A stretch of 64,000 nucleotides of DNA from Unio delphinus (taxonomy: Eukaryota > Mollusca > Bivalvia > Unionida > Unionidae), in the NCBI GenBank assembly GCA_029339505.1, contig JAQISU010000163.1:3612001-3676000 (forward strand). The letters are read 5' to 3'. Positions 25,743 through 40,480 of the stretch are shown piece by piece. Position 1 is the first letter of the stretch. Each line of letters begins with the position of its first letter. The notes below the pieces were generated by a model. That model did no database searches. It saw only the letters and a program-made list of their open reading frames with translations, and was not told the origin of the DNA. Position numbers and translations under genes: made by a program.

Positions 25743-28019
25743 CAGCGAATGAGTAAAATAAACTACCTCAGACCGTATGCACCCATGCTGAGGAGCTAGA
25801 GTTTCGCATGAGGATTCAAGCACATCATCCTATTAACACGTTGTATTCACTGTCGGTACTATTATTTTATCCTGCAATAGAGAGGAGCTTTCTAATAGCT
25901 TCCAAACACGGGTGCTGAGTCGTGTCATTGACTACCTTACTTAAATACAAATGAGGGTTTGGCTAGATGTGTTTCAAGGTATACAGCAATCACAAAGAAG
26001 TAAATAAAATCCTACGCATTTTCTGTTAAACTTCGTTAGTGATCAGATAAACTTTTCACTTCGATATCCAGTCATTTCATCAGAATAATTGCAATGTTAC
26101 TCATTTCTATCGTTAAATCTACGGATTGCGACTACAACAACAACAAAAGTATTTTAGGTACGATGTAGTATTTCTTTCTTGCCACTTCACGTGAATACAT
26201 AATACCTAGCCCAATCTTTGATAGCCAAGGGCCGCTAACTCTTGTATAGTAATATAGATTGGGGATGGTGTCATGACGAACAATATCAAGGATCGTAGGA
26301 CCTTTTGTTTATATAGGATGTTTCATTGTTTTCATACAAGATCATTGGGTTTTTTTTAACAATAAACTTGCTTCCGGTGCCTGCGTTATTGACATTCGCT
26401 CATTTTGCTTTCTGCGCATTTGATCTATCAAATAATAAAACATTGTGTTAATACGTCAAATGACCATGACATTCCGACAGCAGCTGAAAAGTTGCATAAA
26501 CAAAACTGCAGTTAATTTATTACTGTAGCGTGACTCGTAAATGCTGCCATCTAAATTGTTTGGCTGCACAGGAGTGTGCCGGAGCGTAGGAAGGACCGAA
26601 CGGTTACAATATTTGAAAGTCTAAAGCGGAGATTTTTTCTGGAATTGCATGATCTGAAGACACGAGGAAATGTATGAGTGTGAGGGGTTGATAGTATTGT
26701 GCTGCAAGGAGCTGTTATAAATAAAGCTTAATCTAAATTGGTCTGGAAACCGAATGGTAACCTAAAGTAGTCCCAAGAACTTACCGATGTGTATAAAATA
26801 TTCCAGATCCTGATCATGTGATATAAATAAATTTATACACTAATCCATATCTTATCTTGAAAACCTAACTTTTACCCGGATAATCCAAACTCTTCCCATC
26901 ACCCCACCTCCGCATATTTTCTTGCCATTCCCACTGACTGATAAATCTCTATGAACAATGTTTGCATCCGTTATTACTTTGGGCTTGTCTACATTTATCT
27001 TTACTTTTACAACTCGAATATTATACATGTTCAACATGAAGAAAGAATTATGTAGCATTCAGTCTTGACATGGCAATTACAATGTGATATCTTATACATT
27101 ATCGGAAGCTGATTGGGAATGAAAATAAGCACCGTTCGACTCTATTGTCACATTCTCTATCTACATAATACATATTTAGTGTTTTTGAGCCATTTAAACT
27201 ACCGTTATTGACCTCTCTGAATTTTATACCTCGCCGATTGTTAACCTACGTTTAAATGAATTATAACCGTATTCCTAGGTATTATTTATTCTTTGAAATG
27301 GTCCAACTCCCCTCACCCAGCATTACCTCACCATTGCAACAGGGACAGTTAGTTTATTAATTATACCTAACTCTTTCTTTCTTAGGATTACGACAGAGAA
27401 ATCTAGATAGGTTTGCTAACTATACTTTTCTCTGTCTCAGGTCGTTTCCATCATGGTGTCCACGCACTAGAAACTACTTTTTAAAACGAAGACATCCCTG
27501 TGTTCGTCTGCTGTGTCCGACAGAGTTGTTATAAAATCGAACAACAAAATCGAAATTCACCAATAAATCAGCTTAAGGTCGTTACAACTTTGATAACAAA
27601 ATATATATAACATTTTGAGAGAGACAGACACACACGATGCCAAGTTATCCTGTATTATGTTGAAATGGAGAATTTTATCCTATCTGTGACTCAGTAATAG
27701 TTTCAGGTCAACGGCATTAAATGTATATAAAAATACCTAATTTGTTTTAAATAATTTGCGTGCAACGAATTAATTAATGTAGCTACGTTTAATGACGCTG
27801 ACCACACAGTTTAGAAGCAACAGAGAGGATACAATGTTTGATGCTGTGTGGAACGAACAATATCAACAGCACTGTTCCAGACACATTCTATAAGCATCAC
27901 TGGCTACAAAAATTCTAAACTATTTTAAGCGCTATCGCAACGACGTCAACAACTTGAAATGTGTTATGTCAAACTGGTTCCTTCAAACTTTGTCAAACAC
28001 CCCCAGTCCACCCCATCTG
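25743..28019. other. No gene recognised
   Basis: AT-rich host sequence. No domain, RNA or clear repeat seen. Confidence 0.5.
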
Positions 28020-29270
28020 AGACAGAATCAGTAATCTTATTACAAATGAAACTCCTTTACTTACCAATCAGAGCGGTTCATTCATCAGTTCACACACTAT
28101 TCCACAAGAAAATTTCCATAAAGCGTGTATTGAATCTACTAACTATATTGGTGTCCCTAAATAGTTTCGTATTTTACATCTTGTTAGAATTGTTATGCAT
28201 CTGATCACCTCTGCATTATATGCCATCTCGACCTATCAGTCCCTAACCCTCCATCTTTATTTGCTACTAAGAGAATCCTCCGTATGATACATATAACCAA
28301 ACTAATGCATGACATCCAAGCAAACCTTACAACTTTCTTACCTCCATCAGCAGAAAAACTCGATAAGTGCCTGCGTTCATTGCTTGAAAAACATGCCGCA
28401 GACACCAATCAATTCAAACGTGTTTTCAGTGGTATAGCCGTGTTAGGGACCAGCTTCGCACTACTAAAAGAGAACTCCGTAAAGCAGAGAGGCTTTGGCT
28501 TTCCGCCAGACTCACTATTAATAAGCAAATATATGAAGCCGCTAAAGCGAACATAGTCCATTTTTGCCAAATTATCCCACTACAGTACTACGATCACGGA
28601 GAGTCCCAGCTGCAAAGAGCTCTTCGATATAACTAACAAACTAATATCAAGGAATACATGTACACCACTTCCAACTATCTCCTCTCCAGTAGACCTTACG
28701 GATCTATTTGCCAATTTCTTTCTGTGACAAAAGTACAAACCATTATAGATACGCTTGACAAAACAATTTCAAATGACTCATCACCATACAGTTACGATAC
28801 CGAATTTCAGCGACAACCATTGGAGCATTTGAACCTGTCTCTATGGATTTAATACAGACACTCGTGATGAAGAGTGTACCAAAGTCATGTGATCGTGATC
28901 CAATTGCAACATGACTGCTGCTTCACTACTTAGATCCATTGACTTCACTAACTGATGTTAATAATATATCTCACTCTCTCATCTGGGGAATTCCCGTCAT
29001 TTTGTAAAACTGCCATTGTAAACCCTCTGCACAAGAAACCAACTTTTGACCATAACTTTGTAAGGAACTACCGCAGAGTTTCTTCTAATCTCCCGTTCAT
29101 CTAAAAAAATCTTTAAAAACGTTGTTCTAACCCAACTTGTATCTCATTTGAATCCAAACAGTCTTTTAAGCAATGTACAGTCTGTATATCGCCCTTGCCA
29201 CAGTACTTTACACCGATACTAGGAAAGCCTTTTCGAAGGGATACATTATTTGTATTCAAGCTCTGCAGAG
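28020..29270 (+). mobile_element. Degraded CR1/L2-like LINE fragment
   Basis: Several frames together show the region between endonuclease and reverse transcriptase of a non-LTR retrotransposon. Near 28480-28560 a basic segment reads like RKAERLWLSARLTINKQIY. Further on come a finger-region segment, SFCKTAIVNPLHKK (about 28995) and a following NYRRVSSNLPF block. Frames are broken by indels and stops. The conserved YADD part is absent. Confidence 0.7.
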
Positions 29271-31534
29271 CCTCGCTGGTGACAAATGCAATTTAACCCC
29301 ATGACTTAGGTTTCACCGTCTCGGTGCAAACCCCAACATAGGTGACATTAATCTCACCAGAACAAATGGAACAATTATATTAAAAGGTATTATATCGTCC
29401 GTTGGTTGTTCAATATTCAATAAAAGCTGATTTGAAATAACTACATATCCATGAATCATGAGCTCATGTACCAACATACCTACACGATTGGAGGATGGAG
29501 GGGGGAGGGGAATGTCACAATGGCACAATGGTCACATCAGTGACAGGTGAATAATACATAAATTTCGTTCGAAAAACATCATATGGCAGAATCCAAGGAA
29601 TGTTTCTAGTTTCTACGCGATATCTATTTCCTCAGTTTCTTTATGTCTGACCGTTACCAGATCTGTTGTCGCATGAGCCTTACCGATTGCTTTCTGCCAG
29701 ACTCACTATTAATAAGCAGAAGCAACGAAATTGTTGAGATTTTGATTTACTGCGGAAATAATGATTATTCTGGCTAAAATGTGTTGGAAGATAAAGAAGA
29801 AGCACGGCACACACACACACACACACACACATACACCAAAATTATTAAACTGGTGTGAACCTATGTATCATGGTAGAGATAATGAAAAAGTAGTACATTG
29901 TAACTGAGCTGGCACCGCATGGATCATTTTAAGCATATTGTGTAAGATTTCTACAATAGAGTTCTCGATGTCATTGTCTCATTGAGGAATTTAAACGCAA
30001 CTATTTAGACCAGTGTTGCACATGCGGCTGTGGACTCATTTTGTGCGGCTTGGAGCCCTTTCCTTGCTGTATGCATGTATATTAAGGCTTTACTATGGGC
30101 ACAAAACTTTCGCCCACTGAGTAAACAACCAAGGCTGATTCTACTCCGTCTAAACATTTGAGCTGCGTAACCAGATATAAACATCGATATAAACCACAAT
30201 CCCTGCAGAATGATGTAGATGTTTGCGCGCACAGGGGTGAGGGTGTTGTTTGTGCATATCTATCAATTAGTGTTCTTTCAATAAATAGCTTGATGTATTT
30301 CACGATATATTCGAAATGGTTTTTAAATTTATTTTGCAAGTTTTCATCTGCTGTATCTGTACCTGAAGTTGTTATTAACACAAATATTTGCAAAATGTTC
30401 CTGAAACTCTGAAATTATCGCTTTAGATCTCCTTTGATTTGTCGCTTCAGATTTCCTTTGATTTGTCGGGTCAATAATGCGTAATTCAAAATCCTAGTCA
30501 TTAACTGTCATTGAACTCTGGGTATCGACGTCGTTATTTTTTCAGACTTAAAAAAAATTGCAGTTTGACAACGTTCTAAACACTGTGACTATTACTTAAA
30601 TTTCTTAATGAATCCGTATATTAACTCCTTAATGTCTTTCTATGGAGAATAAAAACGGAAAGCACCTGTTAAAAATTGGAAAATATCGAAACAGAACGTT
30701 ATGCTGTGATAAGCATTTACGTTGTTCTGCGAAGTTGCGCATTGATTAAACAATGGTACATTACTGGAATATCAAATTACTTTATCCCAACATTTAAAAG
30801 CCATGTTATTATGTCCAAAAGGGCTCCAATTGCATACTTTCTTTCCAATAATCTTGCCCAGTTCTATGTTCATATTCTGTCTATTCACTCACACCGGGTC
30901 ATAAACTCGAGGGAGGTCATTCTCTAGATAACGTAGCTAAATCCAATTAACTACCTCTCTTACTCAGAGGACGACGTTACACTATCATACACGTTAAAGG
31001 ATTTTGAATTGTGTACTCTACGGAGATTCGAACCAGTGAAACAATACCAAACAAAATCGGTCGAGGTCACTAGGGATGATGCAAAACAAACAAAAGGGTT
31101 GCACAAGTTTTATATCATTCAGGAGAACTTCTGAACTACTGCAGACTTAAGACAGTGTCCGAAAGATGAGGTAGTATGCGTAGTAGATTTTTTTGTATGG
31201 TTATTACGGGCACAAATCTCTTTCAAAGCCAACACATTTTATCTTGTAAAACTTGTTTTTCTTTTAGTATGATTTACCGGTTTTGTTTTTTTTATTGGTC
31301 CTTTAACTATATTTAATATCTTTTTGTGCCCTGCAGTATCCATCTGCACTACTCATTATCTGTATTCATCTGCAATTTCCGTCTTCTGTATACATATGCT
31401 TTGTCCATCTGGAGTATTGTTATATTCCTCTAAAATTAAAGGGGACCTTTCAAAAACAGCAGTTTAGTCTTCTTTAATTATTTGTCCTATAGACCGAAAC
31501 TTTGATATTACGTTGGAAACCACAAACAAATGTA
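29271..31534. other. No gene recognised
   Basis: Holds a short (CA)n at 29810-29831 and repeats of GATTTGTCG near 30440-30470. Nothing else is supported. Confidence 0.5.
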
Positions 31535-31725
31535 AAGTATGCTACAACTTATCATGTATGTAAAGTATGCTACACCTTATCATATAAGTATGTAAAGTTT
31601 GCTACACTATCATGTAAGTATGTAAAGTATGCTACACCTTATCATATAAGTATGCTACACCTTATCATATAAGTATGCTACACCTTATCATATAAGTATG
31701 CTACACCTTATCATATAAGTATCAG
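31535..31725. repeat. 23-bp tandem repeat
   Basis: The unit AGTATGCTACACCTTATCAT(ATA) starts at 31626, 31649, 31672 and 31695, with degenerate longer-spaced copies upstream from 31535. Confidence 0.92.
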
Positions 31726-33761
31726 GCCAGTGTATTCGGTCTTATTCTACTATTCGGAGAAGGTATTGGCAAGATTTAAAGAAATCGTAGCTGTTCAAAA
31801 TCAATTTGATGGATTCATGTGGATAAGACTTTCACACAATTTGTAGCATTTTTATCTGTATCAATTTCTTTTTTTGGTGGTAAATACGATTGGAAAAACG
31901 AGGATAAAATCATTGTATGACACTGTGGGTCTAACAGAGTGTCACGGCCTAGCGAAATGAACACCACTAATGTGAGACAGGCTTGCGATTGACGTTTCCC
32001 CTATTCCAAGGACATCAATACAACGTTATTTGTGAACTGAATGGTTATTAAACATGCCAATGCCACAATATTTGTCCAGCCAACCAGTGACCACATATTT
32101 ACAAGACTAATTTCACACATACATGGTTTGTCTTGCTTCAGATTCCCGTGACTTGTCAGTACGCTTTTCTAGGCCGTAGGTCGGTGTTTCATGTCACGTG
32201 CAATAAGGCGTGATCCATATGCCTAAGAACCATAATTATTTCCATTACAAATAAGGAAACACGTATACTTGAGAATACCCCGAGAATGAACTTTTGTGAA
32301 GAGGCGGATCCAAGAAACAAATTAATGCTGGCTTAAATTCACATGAATACTACACAAGATGGCGCCTGCTACTAGTAACTGGCTCGATTTTATAAATACC
32401 TTCTCAACGTTGACTCTCAGTCATCTAACAAATATTGACTAAAACCTGGCAAAGCTATAAAGGAGACGAAAATAAAAATATCATATGTCCTAGCTGAATA
32501 TTGCAATATCATAAATTTGAATCGATTACTTAATTTCATTGTTATATCGCGGAAAACAAATATCCGTGAGATGTAATCGATCATTTGGGACTCCATAAAA
32601 TTGTATTTCCAGATAATCTGCGTACAAACCAGTGAACCCTTTCTTCATTATTATTTATAATCTGACCGAATTTAAAATCTTTTATTCTCTGATGAAAATC
32701 TCACTCAAAACAGTCATTAATATTGTTCGGAATTGATATAGTTTCCTGCAATGGAGATAAAATAAATCATTCTGATCAATTATTTATTATCTCTATTAGA
32801 ACCAGATCTTTCTCTTTCTGGGATTTTTCTTTTATTTTGCTATAATAGATCTAATACCGTGGCTTACATTATTCCTATCGAATTGTCAAAATTTTTCTTT
32901 ACCAATCAAAAGCTACTATCACGAAAAGCTTTGGACATCGGCTATCGTAAGTTCGTTGATCAGCATCCGGCATTCATGTGGAAGGTCCTTGTCCACGATT
33001 GAACCCCGTCATACACATTTCACCGTGACATCTGGTGGCAGTGTTGATACGGATAGCATAGTTAGAAAAGCGCCCTGCTAACATTAGGGGACTCGTGTGT
33101 TTGATCCCATTTCTAACATGGCACAAGTTTCCCTGTAATAATGGTAAGATCTGTATCTGGTAAGGCCCTGTGCGTGAGGTCGAATAGGCAATCTAAGAAA
33201 CCCCGCAACAGGTATTGCTCTCGATAACTCAACTGATAGTGTCCAAATTGTCGAGGCAGTATCATAAGTCAAGCTGCTACTTAAAGCGCATCTCGTGATT
33301 GGTTAGTAAGTGACGTCATTTTCATACATGTACTCTTATTCCGATAAAGGAAGCCAGAATTAACGATGATTGATTATGTAATGGTAGAGTATTTCAGTTC
33401 TTGAAAAAAAAATTGCAAGGTTTGATGCGAACCAAAATCACCTAGTGATGTATACTTAGAGTATATCTTCCCACGCGCTTCAAAGACATACATATATGAA
33501 TCCGAATATATCAGAATAAGGGTTTTATGCATATGATAAAACGTATCATCAATTGTCTGTTACATAATAACAGAAAGAGTGTTTAAAAAGTGGCAAATAT
33601 TTACACAAATGGAAGATACTAAACTACACATTTCAAACGACACAAAAACCAGTGTATTTTGATCAATTCATTTTTCATTAATAAAACCATATTGAGATCA
33701 GAACATAAAATCTATACGCCGATTTTCGGCAAACTGTAAAATAATTATCATAATTTACAAA

Positions 33762-33766
<5 letters not shown>
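31726..33766. other. No gene recognised
   Basis: AT-rich sequence. A tRNA-like B-box remnant may lie near 33095, too weak to call. Confidence 0.5.
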
Positions 33767-33858
<92 letters not shown>

Positions 33859-33882
33859 CATACATACATACATACATACATA
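33767..33882. repeat. (TA)n followed by (CATA)n microsatellite
   Basis: A pure TA run turns into CATA repeats at about 33855. Confidence 0.96.
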
Positions 33883-33898
33883 CTGTCATTGAATTGTA

Positions 33899-34162
33899 CT
33901 GATCCGGAGGCCTATGTGGTTAAAGTATCTGCTTCTGATGCAGTAGGAAGCAGGTTTGAACACTGGTCGTGTAATACCAAAGACTTGTAAAAATGGTACT
34001 AGCCTCGCTTGGCGCTCAGCATTAAGAGGTTAGTGTTAGGACTGGTCAGCCTGGTGTCAGGATAATGTGACGAGATGGGACATATCTGCGTCATGATGCT
34101 CCAGTGCTAGATATCACTATAAACAGCGATATGACTGAAACCACACACACACACACACACTC
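33899..34162 (+). mobile_element. tRNA-derived SINE, family 2
   Basis: The head has GTGGTTAAAGTATCTGCTTC and GGTTTGAACACTGG (A and B boxes). The body has ACCAAAGACTTGTAAAAATG and TTGGCGCTCAGCATTAAGAG, and the copy ends in a (CA)n tail. The copy at 54157 shares this body in the opposite orientation. Confidence 0.82.
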
Positions 34163-37144
34163 TCTTTAATTTTAAATCATGTTGGTGCCATCATTTTTCT
34201 TTTGGAGCTGAGATGGTATCGTGAGCCCTAACGATCTTAATAAACCAGCGGGTCGAGCTTAATTCACTCGGCATGCCATATTTTGAATTTATGTATTCAG
34301 TGCAGATTCAAGTCTCGCTAGGTAAATACAGTTCGGCTATATGACTCCTTCAACATATTTGCTAGAATACTGGGAAAAATTAGGTATGGGACGTTTCTGG
34401 ACGATATGTGATTGTATTAACGACTCTGCCGTTTCAGAGACGTCAATATTGTAGCCTGTAAAAATTATAATTAACTTAAAATAATTAAAATAACACAAGG
34501 TGACTTGACTGTTCAGTGCTGACGTAAATACATGGTATATCAAAACATGGGGCCATTTAAATCCTCAGAAAGACTGATAACAGTATTTGTCTTGTTTTTA
34601 TTGCTATTAAAAATATGTCATCGACTGCAAAAAGTTTGCGTAATAATGAAGTTTCATGTCATTCGGATTTGTTGAACGAAGTAGGTACATTTTGAGGATA
34701 TTCAGGATGTAAACTTGTAAGTATACATTTTTGCCATTCGTATTACCAGCAATTAAAAGGAGCCGCGTTAATGCATTGTTACGCACATGCTCCTTGTAGG
34801 GACCACAGCAATGTTGTGACCTGTCTAGCGTATAGCGCTAGATTAAATCCGAAACATTGTATCATCAAAAAAGTTAACGTCGAATACGAAAAAGCAGCTG
34901 GTATGTGGCAGTCCACGGATCATCTGCTTTAGTTCATTTGGAAACAAACTTAATCAACCAAAACATAAAGCGTCTACTACTTGAGTGTACATAATTTTTT
35001 AGTAGTTCATTTTACACTATACTACTATTGGGCACACCTGCGTGCACTATGAAGGCATTCAATAAAATATTGCACAATTCAGACAGTTTAAAGTCATCGG
35101 AAAATAAGAATATAATAATGTATTTCAATAAATTGGTTTGCATTGTAAATGCATCGAATTGTTATGGTGCATTTTATTGTTTTGACGTATGTGTACCGTT
35201 GTTTGGTTCATAAGTCGATGATTTCTTAGGTGTGTTGAGTTAATATTAAATTTATGAAACTAGTTGAGTAATGTAAACTTTTTGAGATTCTGTTTATTAC
35301 TTAGCTTATTCTAGAGAAATAGTTAAGATACAACCTTATAATGGGGCACCTTTCAATTCTCGAGCGTGAAAAAATTGTCCCAGACGCGAGTTGAATCAGT
35401 AATTCTCAATTCGATAACTAGCAGAATTTAAATGGTTCTTTTTAACAAATAATAATTCAACGAGAAATTGTCATTTAACATCAATATAACATTTAACACT
35501 GATAGGATCATCATATGATATAAATTCCTTTGTAATGTCCCAGCTCATTGGGTAAGGTCAGATGGAATAGGTGACATGCCATAGACATGGATTGCGGTGA
35601 GACTGTGCACCGATTATACCGAAAAGTTTATCGACTATACTAGTATGCAGCATCTGACAAGCACGCAACATTCCAGTGTTTGGATATATGTGTGTAGACC
35701 TGATTATTGGATGCATTAACTGTGATAAATATAAATCAGAACTGTTGATGAGTATAGTGATTGCAAATGTATTTGTGGCTGGTAATTTGCATTATTGGAT
35801 TCAGACGAATATTTTGGTTTGATAACTTTCTCTCAGTTGGGAGACCGTCATTTGTCGACATTCTTTACACAAGAGATGTTGATTTATTTACTCGTATATG
35901 TTGACCACATGGATTCATAGCATTGCTTATAACTTACATATTAACAGTATAGGTATTCAATAATAATACAAGGGAGGACACTTCTATTCTTCCTGCAACC
36001 TGTGTACGATTTGAGATAACACACCGGGACACACTTTGCATAACTTTTTCACCGATATTTACCTCAAGCAATCAACTTCTAATGCCGTCATCATATTTTA
36101 CACATTATCCCACCTTTAAAGAACGTCAGCCCGCTTTCCATCGTTACTGTCGTATATGGTCCTCATAGCAACCGCTTAATATGCAAGTACAACGCCATCA
36201 ATGGAATAATGGCTGCCCTCTAACTCATCGACTGAAAGTGAGGTTATCAGTGGTCACCGTTCGACATTTTTGTTATTAACCAATGAGTGGTGTTACGTTC
36301 AGCGTAATATAATTACGTATATTGCTATTGTGAGGCTGCTATATTATTTAACTTACGGACTGTGTTACAAACACTTCTTCCGCAATTTGGAATTAATTTT
36401 CAGTTTTCCTTCATAACAAACCTCTTTTTTAATAAACTATTCAATTTTTACAAAAGGAATCGGATAAAAATTTGAATTTTTCATTATTTTCTAATAAACA
36501 TTTCAAGTGGTCATTATGAGCTCTTGTGACAATTATTAATAAAAACAATAATTGCAATTATTGTTTCATAATTCATCTAATGCTATTATTGGTACATTAT
36601 ACATTTGCATAAGCAGTTAGTAATTACTGTCTCGTTAAAAGCTATATTTCACCACCAATTATATACCAGAAATCCTACAAAGATTGCAGCTTAACAATGT
36701 ATCACAATGAGTAAAGTTTTCTAATAAATATTAATATGATATATTTCATGTTCTTATAAAACACAGACCATTATATGAAAATAACATAGCTTGATGAGAG
36801 TAATACTTTATTTCAGGATGTATGCCCTAGTCATGATTTAAAATTGGACCCTGAGTGGGCAGATCATAAATTAAATGCGACGGTATAATTGATATTGTCT
36901 GTCTTTAATTGCAGGGTTCATTATATAATACAATGCTTGTTTGTAAGGTTGATTAAACAGAAACATTGTATGTTATTAAATTTCTTCATAAATGTATAAT
37001 ACTTGGAATACATAACGTGCTCCGAAAATTTCAACTTCACGCGATCAAACACTGATATATAATTTCAAACACGAATCTGAGCGCATCATACGAAAAACAC
37101 GCTTGAAAACATGTATATTAGTGATTAGCGATTCTAGTTTTGCA
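34163..37144. other. No gene recognised
   Basis: AT-rich host sequence without a supported feature. Confidence 0.5.
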
Positions 37145-37630
37145 TTGCATTGAATTGTAGTGCAATGTATTTTAGTGTAGTGTAGTGAACTGTAGTGTAA
37201 TATAATGTAGTGTAGTGTAATATAATGTAGCGTAGTGCAATGTAATAAAACGTAGCTTAGGGTAACATACTGTAGTGTAGTCTCGTGTAGTGTAGTGTAG
37301 TGTAGTGTAGTGTAATGTAGTGTAGTATAATGTAGTGTGGTGTAGTGTAATGTGGTGTAGTGTAGTGTGTTTTGATGTAATATAGTAGTGCAATGTAGTG
37401 TAATATAGTGTAGTATAGTGTAATGTAATGTAGTGTAGTGTAATGAAGTGGAGTGTAGTGTCATGTAGTGTAGTGTTTTGTTTTGTATTTTAATATAATG
37501 TAGTGTAGTGCTGTGTAGTGTAATGTTTATGGTGTGGTGTAATGTAGTGTAATGTGATATAGGTTTGTGTAGTGTATTGTAGAGTAGTGTATTGTAGAGT
37601 AGTGTAGTATAGTTAGTGTGGTATAGTTTC
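37145..37630. repeat. Degenerate (TAGTG)n satellite-like array
   Basis: About 480 bp of TAGTG and TAATG pentamers with scattered changes. On the minus strand it gives long Thr/Leu/His/Tyr frames that are artefacts. Confidence 0.93.
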
Positions 37631-39667
37631 TGTGGATACTGTTCCTTTTATTAAACATAATTTTAGTAAACTTTCAAATCTTTCCTATTTTTATTTGAGT
37701 AATGTATTGACTTTAAATGGTTTGAACAAAAAAAAGTACGCAATTCGCATTGCTGTGTACTCCTCTTGATGCAGCAAAATCATTGTTTTCAACAAGGGTG
37801 CATAATCCTTCTCGGCTAAGGACTATATTGCATTTTCTAAGGCCACTCACTAGAGGCTGCACATACTAATTTCTTTAATATAATTAATGTACACTGGCCA
37901 CATTTCTGTGTTGGTTTAATTTGCCCTATGGGCATGACAGAACACGTATTCGGGCCGTGGGTTGTACACCCCTTGTTTATAAGAACAAAGTGCCATGTTG
38001 AAGATACATTATGTTTTATTTTCTCTTAATTCTACGAAGCATGCAACTTGTCTTTCAAAAACAGAATTTTATCCATTCTCCATAAAACACCTAGTTTGGT
38101 CGTCAATTTTATATATGGAAAAAATAATAAGACGAGCGTTTGAAAATTGAGACAAATAGTATATGGCACATCTTTCTCGTTTTTATTGATCAACCGAAGT
38201 ATCTGTTCAAACAACAAAGGCAGAGTATATCGGGGATTTTGTGACGTCGTAAAAAGTAAGGAAGGTAGGTGATCAGTTAGATGTGATAATAAAAATACCA
38301 TTATCGTTTTAATCTCATATTAACGACTGCATATACAACGAAATTATCCTTTGTAATCTAATATTACCGATATTATCCATACTGATTTATCGCTGGTACA
38401 CCCATATTAACGATATTATCTACAATAGCGTACCCTTTGGAGATCTACAAATTAATGACTTTATCTACAAAGGAAGTCATGCAATTCTACAATGATACGG
38501 ATAATACAGACTATAAGTCAAGCTAATTTTCTATGTTGCTTACCTTATTCTTTACACATAAGTGGCATTGCTAACATCTGAAAGGCCTTAACCCTCTAGA
38601 TCGTCGTATGTTAGTACTCCGAATAAAATTTCTCCTTCCTTTATAGAAAACAGGTAGTACAACATGACGTGCAATATCCTTCTTTTAGAGTTTTTTGCAC
38701 TAATGCTGATAAGTTTCAGCCGGAATTACTCCACGTTTTTTTTTTGAACAGACACATTTTTCTCCGACAAATATCCAACAGGTATATTGAATTTTATAAA
38801 ATATGTCTAACCCTGTCTAATTAATTACATTTCCACTCTGAAACTCAACTCGACATTTCATCTGGTTGATAGATTAGAAAGCATCAGGTTAATACATGAA
38901 GACGCTAGCTTTAAGACATGCTGATTAAGAAACCATTATTTAAAGATAAACTTACCTTCCAACGGATGTGTAAAATGAATCACTGCACAGAATTTTTCAT
39001 CTATACAAAGTGACTTATGTTTGTAAATTGGTGTGCTCTCATGAATACCTCTTCTCACACACTGTTTAATAATTGTTCCTTTTTTCCACGAGAAGGGTTT
39101 CTGATATGTAAACAACGCCGTCCGCACGCTGAGCGCTCAACGCTTCTGATATACTACTGAAAGCTCCTTTGTGTATGCATAAACACTGTCTTGAGATTTT
39201 TCAATTAATAATCTTTAGCTCGTGATTTAGAAACCATATCGAGAGCACACGCTGTGGTGATTCAAAAACGTAAACATGCACATAGCGCATCTGGACGAAT
39301 TAGAGTGGTATAGATGAAAAAAATCGATAGTATTGCACAAAGGCGCGTGTCGAGCGGAAGCATAATTGACTGCAGAAATAAATCCTGGAAAGGTTACACT
39401 GATTGTAGGGAAGTGCGCTATGTGTTGGTCAAACAGTGTTATTTGGAAAATTCGTGTAGAAAGTCTTTGACTGGGTTTACCTTTAATCGTATCTGCAAAG
39501 TCATTTCTTTGTAACAGACGAACTCGTTCAGCAATTTGTGAAATAAGTCATTATCTTGCGTGCGCGTGATAAAGTGCAGACTTGTAGCTCAACACTCCAT
39601 TGGTCGTTTTGTTTCCTCCAATAGGCATTAGCTACCTTGATTTCGCTCATGATGCATTTCATTTCAG

Positions 39668-39668
<1 letters not shown>
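37631..39668. other. No gene recognised
   Basis: AT-rich host sequence. No domain seen in any frame. Confidence 0.5.

Positions 39669-39712
<44 letters not shown>
39669..39712. repeat. (CA)n microsatellite
   Basis: Perfect CA dinucleotide run. Confidence 0.97.
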
Positions 39713-39716
<4 letters not shown>

Positions 39717-40145
39717 CATTAAATCGAGCGCTGTTTCTATCATTATTTTCCAATTTTTCTGTCTAATTAAAAATATTTAAAATAAAATTTAGATGCATTT
39801 TCAGAATTCATATTTAGTAGGCAAATTAACTGATGACCTATCGAACATTAATCTGTGGTCAACACCCCACAAATGTGAATAAATTAACTTAACCATCCAA
39901 TCATTCGTTTATGCTGCAAGACGTTTGGACAAAATAAATATGACAGTTATTCATTATTTATTTGATTACTTAAGCTATTTAATAGCATTGTGTGTATTTT
40001 AATTTATTAAAATATGATAATAATCTTTGCATGAGTTGTGATGAGGATAATGATGATAAATATTATATTGATCATCAATCATATGCTCTTTATTATGATA
40101 TAATGATCATCATAATGATAGTAAGTCATCAAAATAGTCTCAATA

Positions 40146-40157
40146 ATAATAATAATA

Positions 40158-40204
<47 letters not shown>

Positions 40205-40288
40205 TAATAATAATAACAATAATAATAATACAATACTACTACTACTATTAATACCATAATACTACTACTAATAATACTAATAATAATA

Positions 40289-40359
<71 letters not shown>

Positions 40360-40407
40360 TATATTATAATTAAAGATCACGAAAGGCACTTTTTTCAATT
40401 GTTATTA

Positions 40408-40453
<46 letters not shown>

Positions 40454-40480
40454 TGTAGTTGTAGTAGTAGTATTGACATT
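40146..40480. repeat. Compound trinucleotide microsatellite
   Basis: (AAT)n, (ACT)n, (AAT)n, then (TAG)n blocks, with the AAT and TAG parts separated by about 40 bp. Confidence 0.95.

Noticed and set aside
37045..37464. 139-aa minus-strand ORF rich in Thr, Leu, His and Tyr
   Set aside because: It is the TAGTG array read in reverse.
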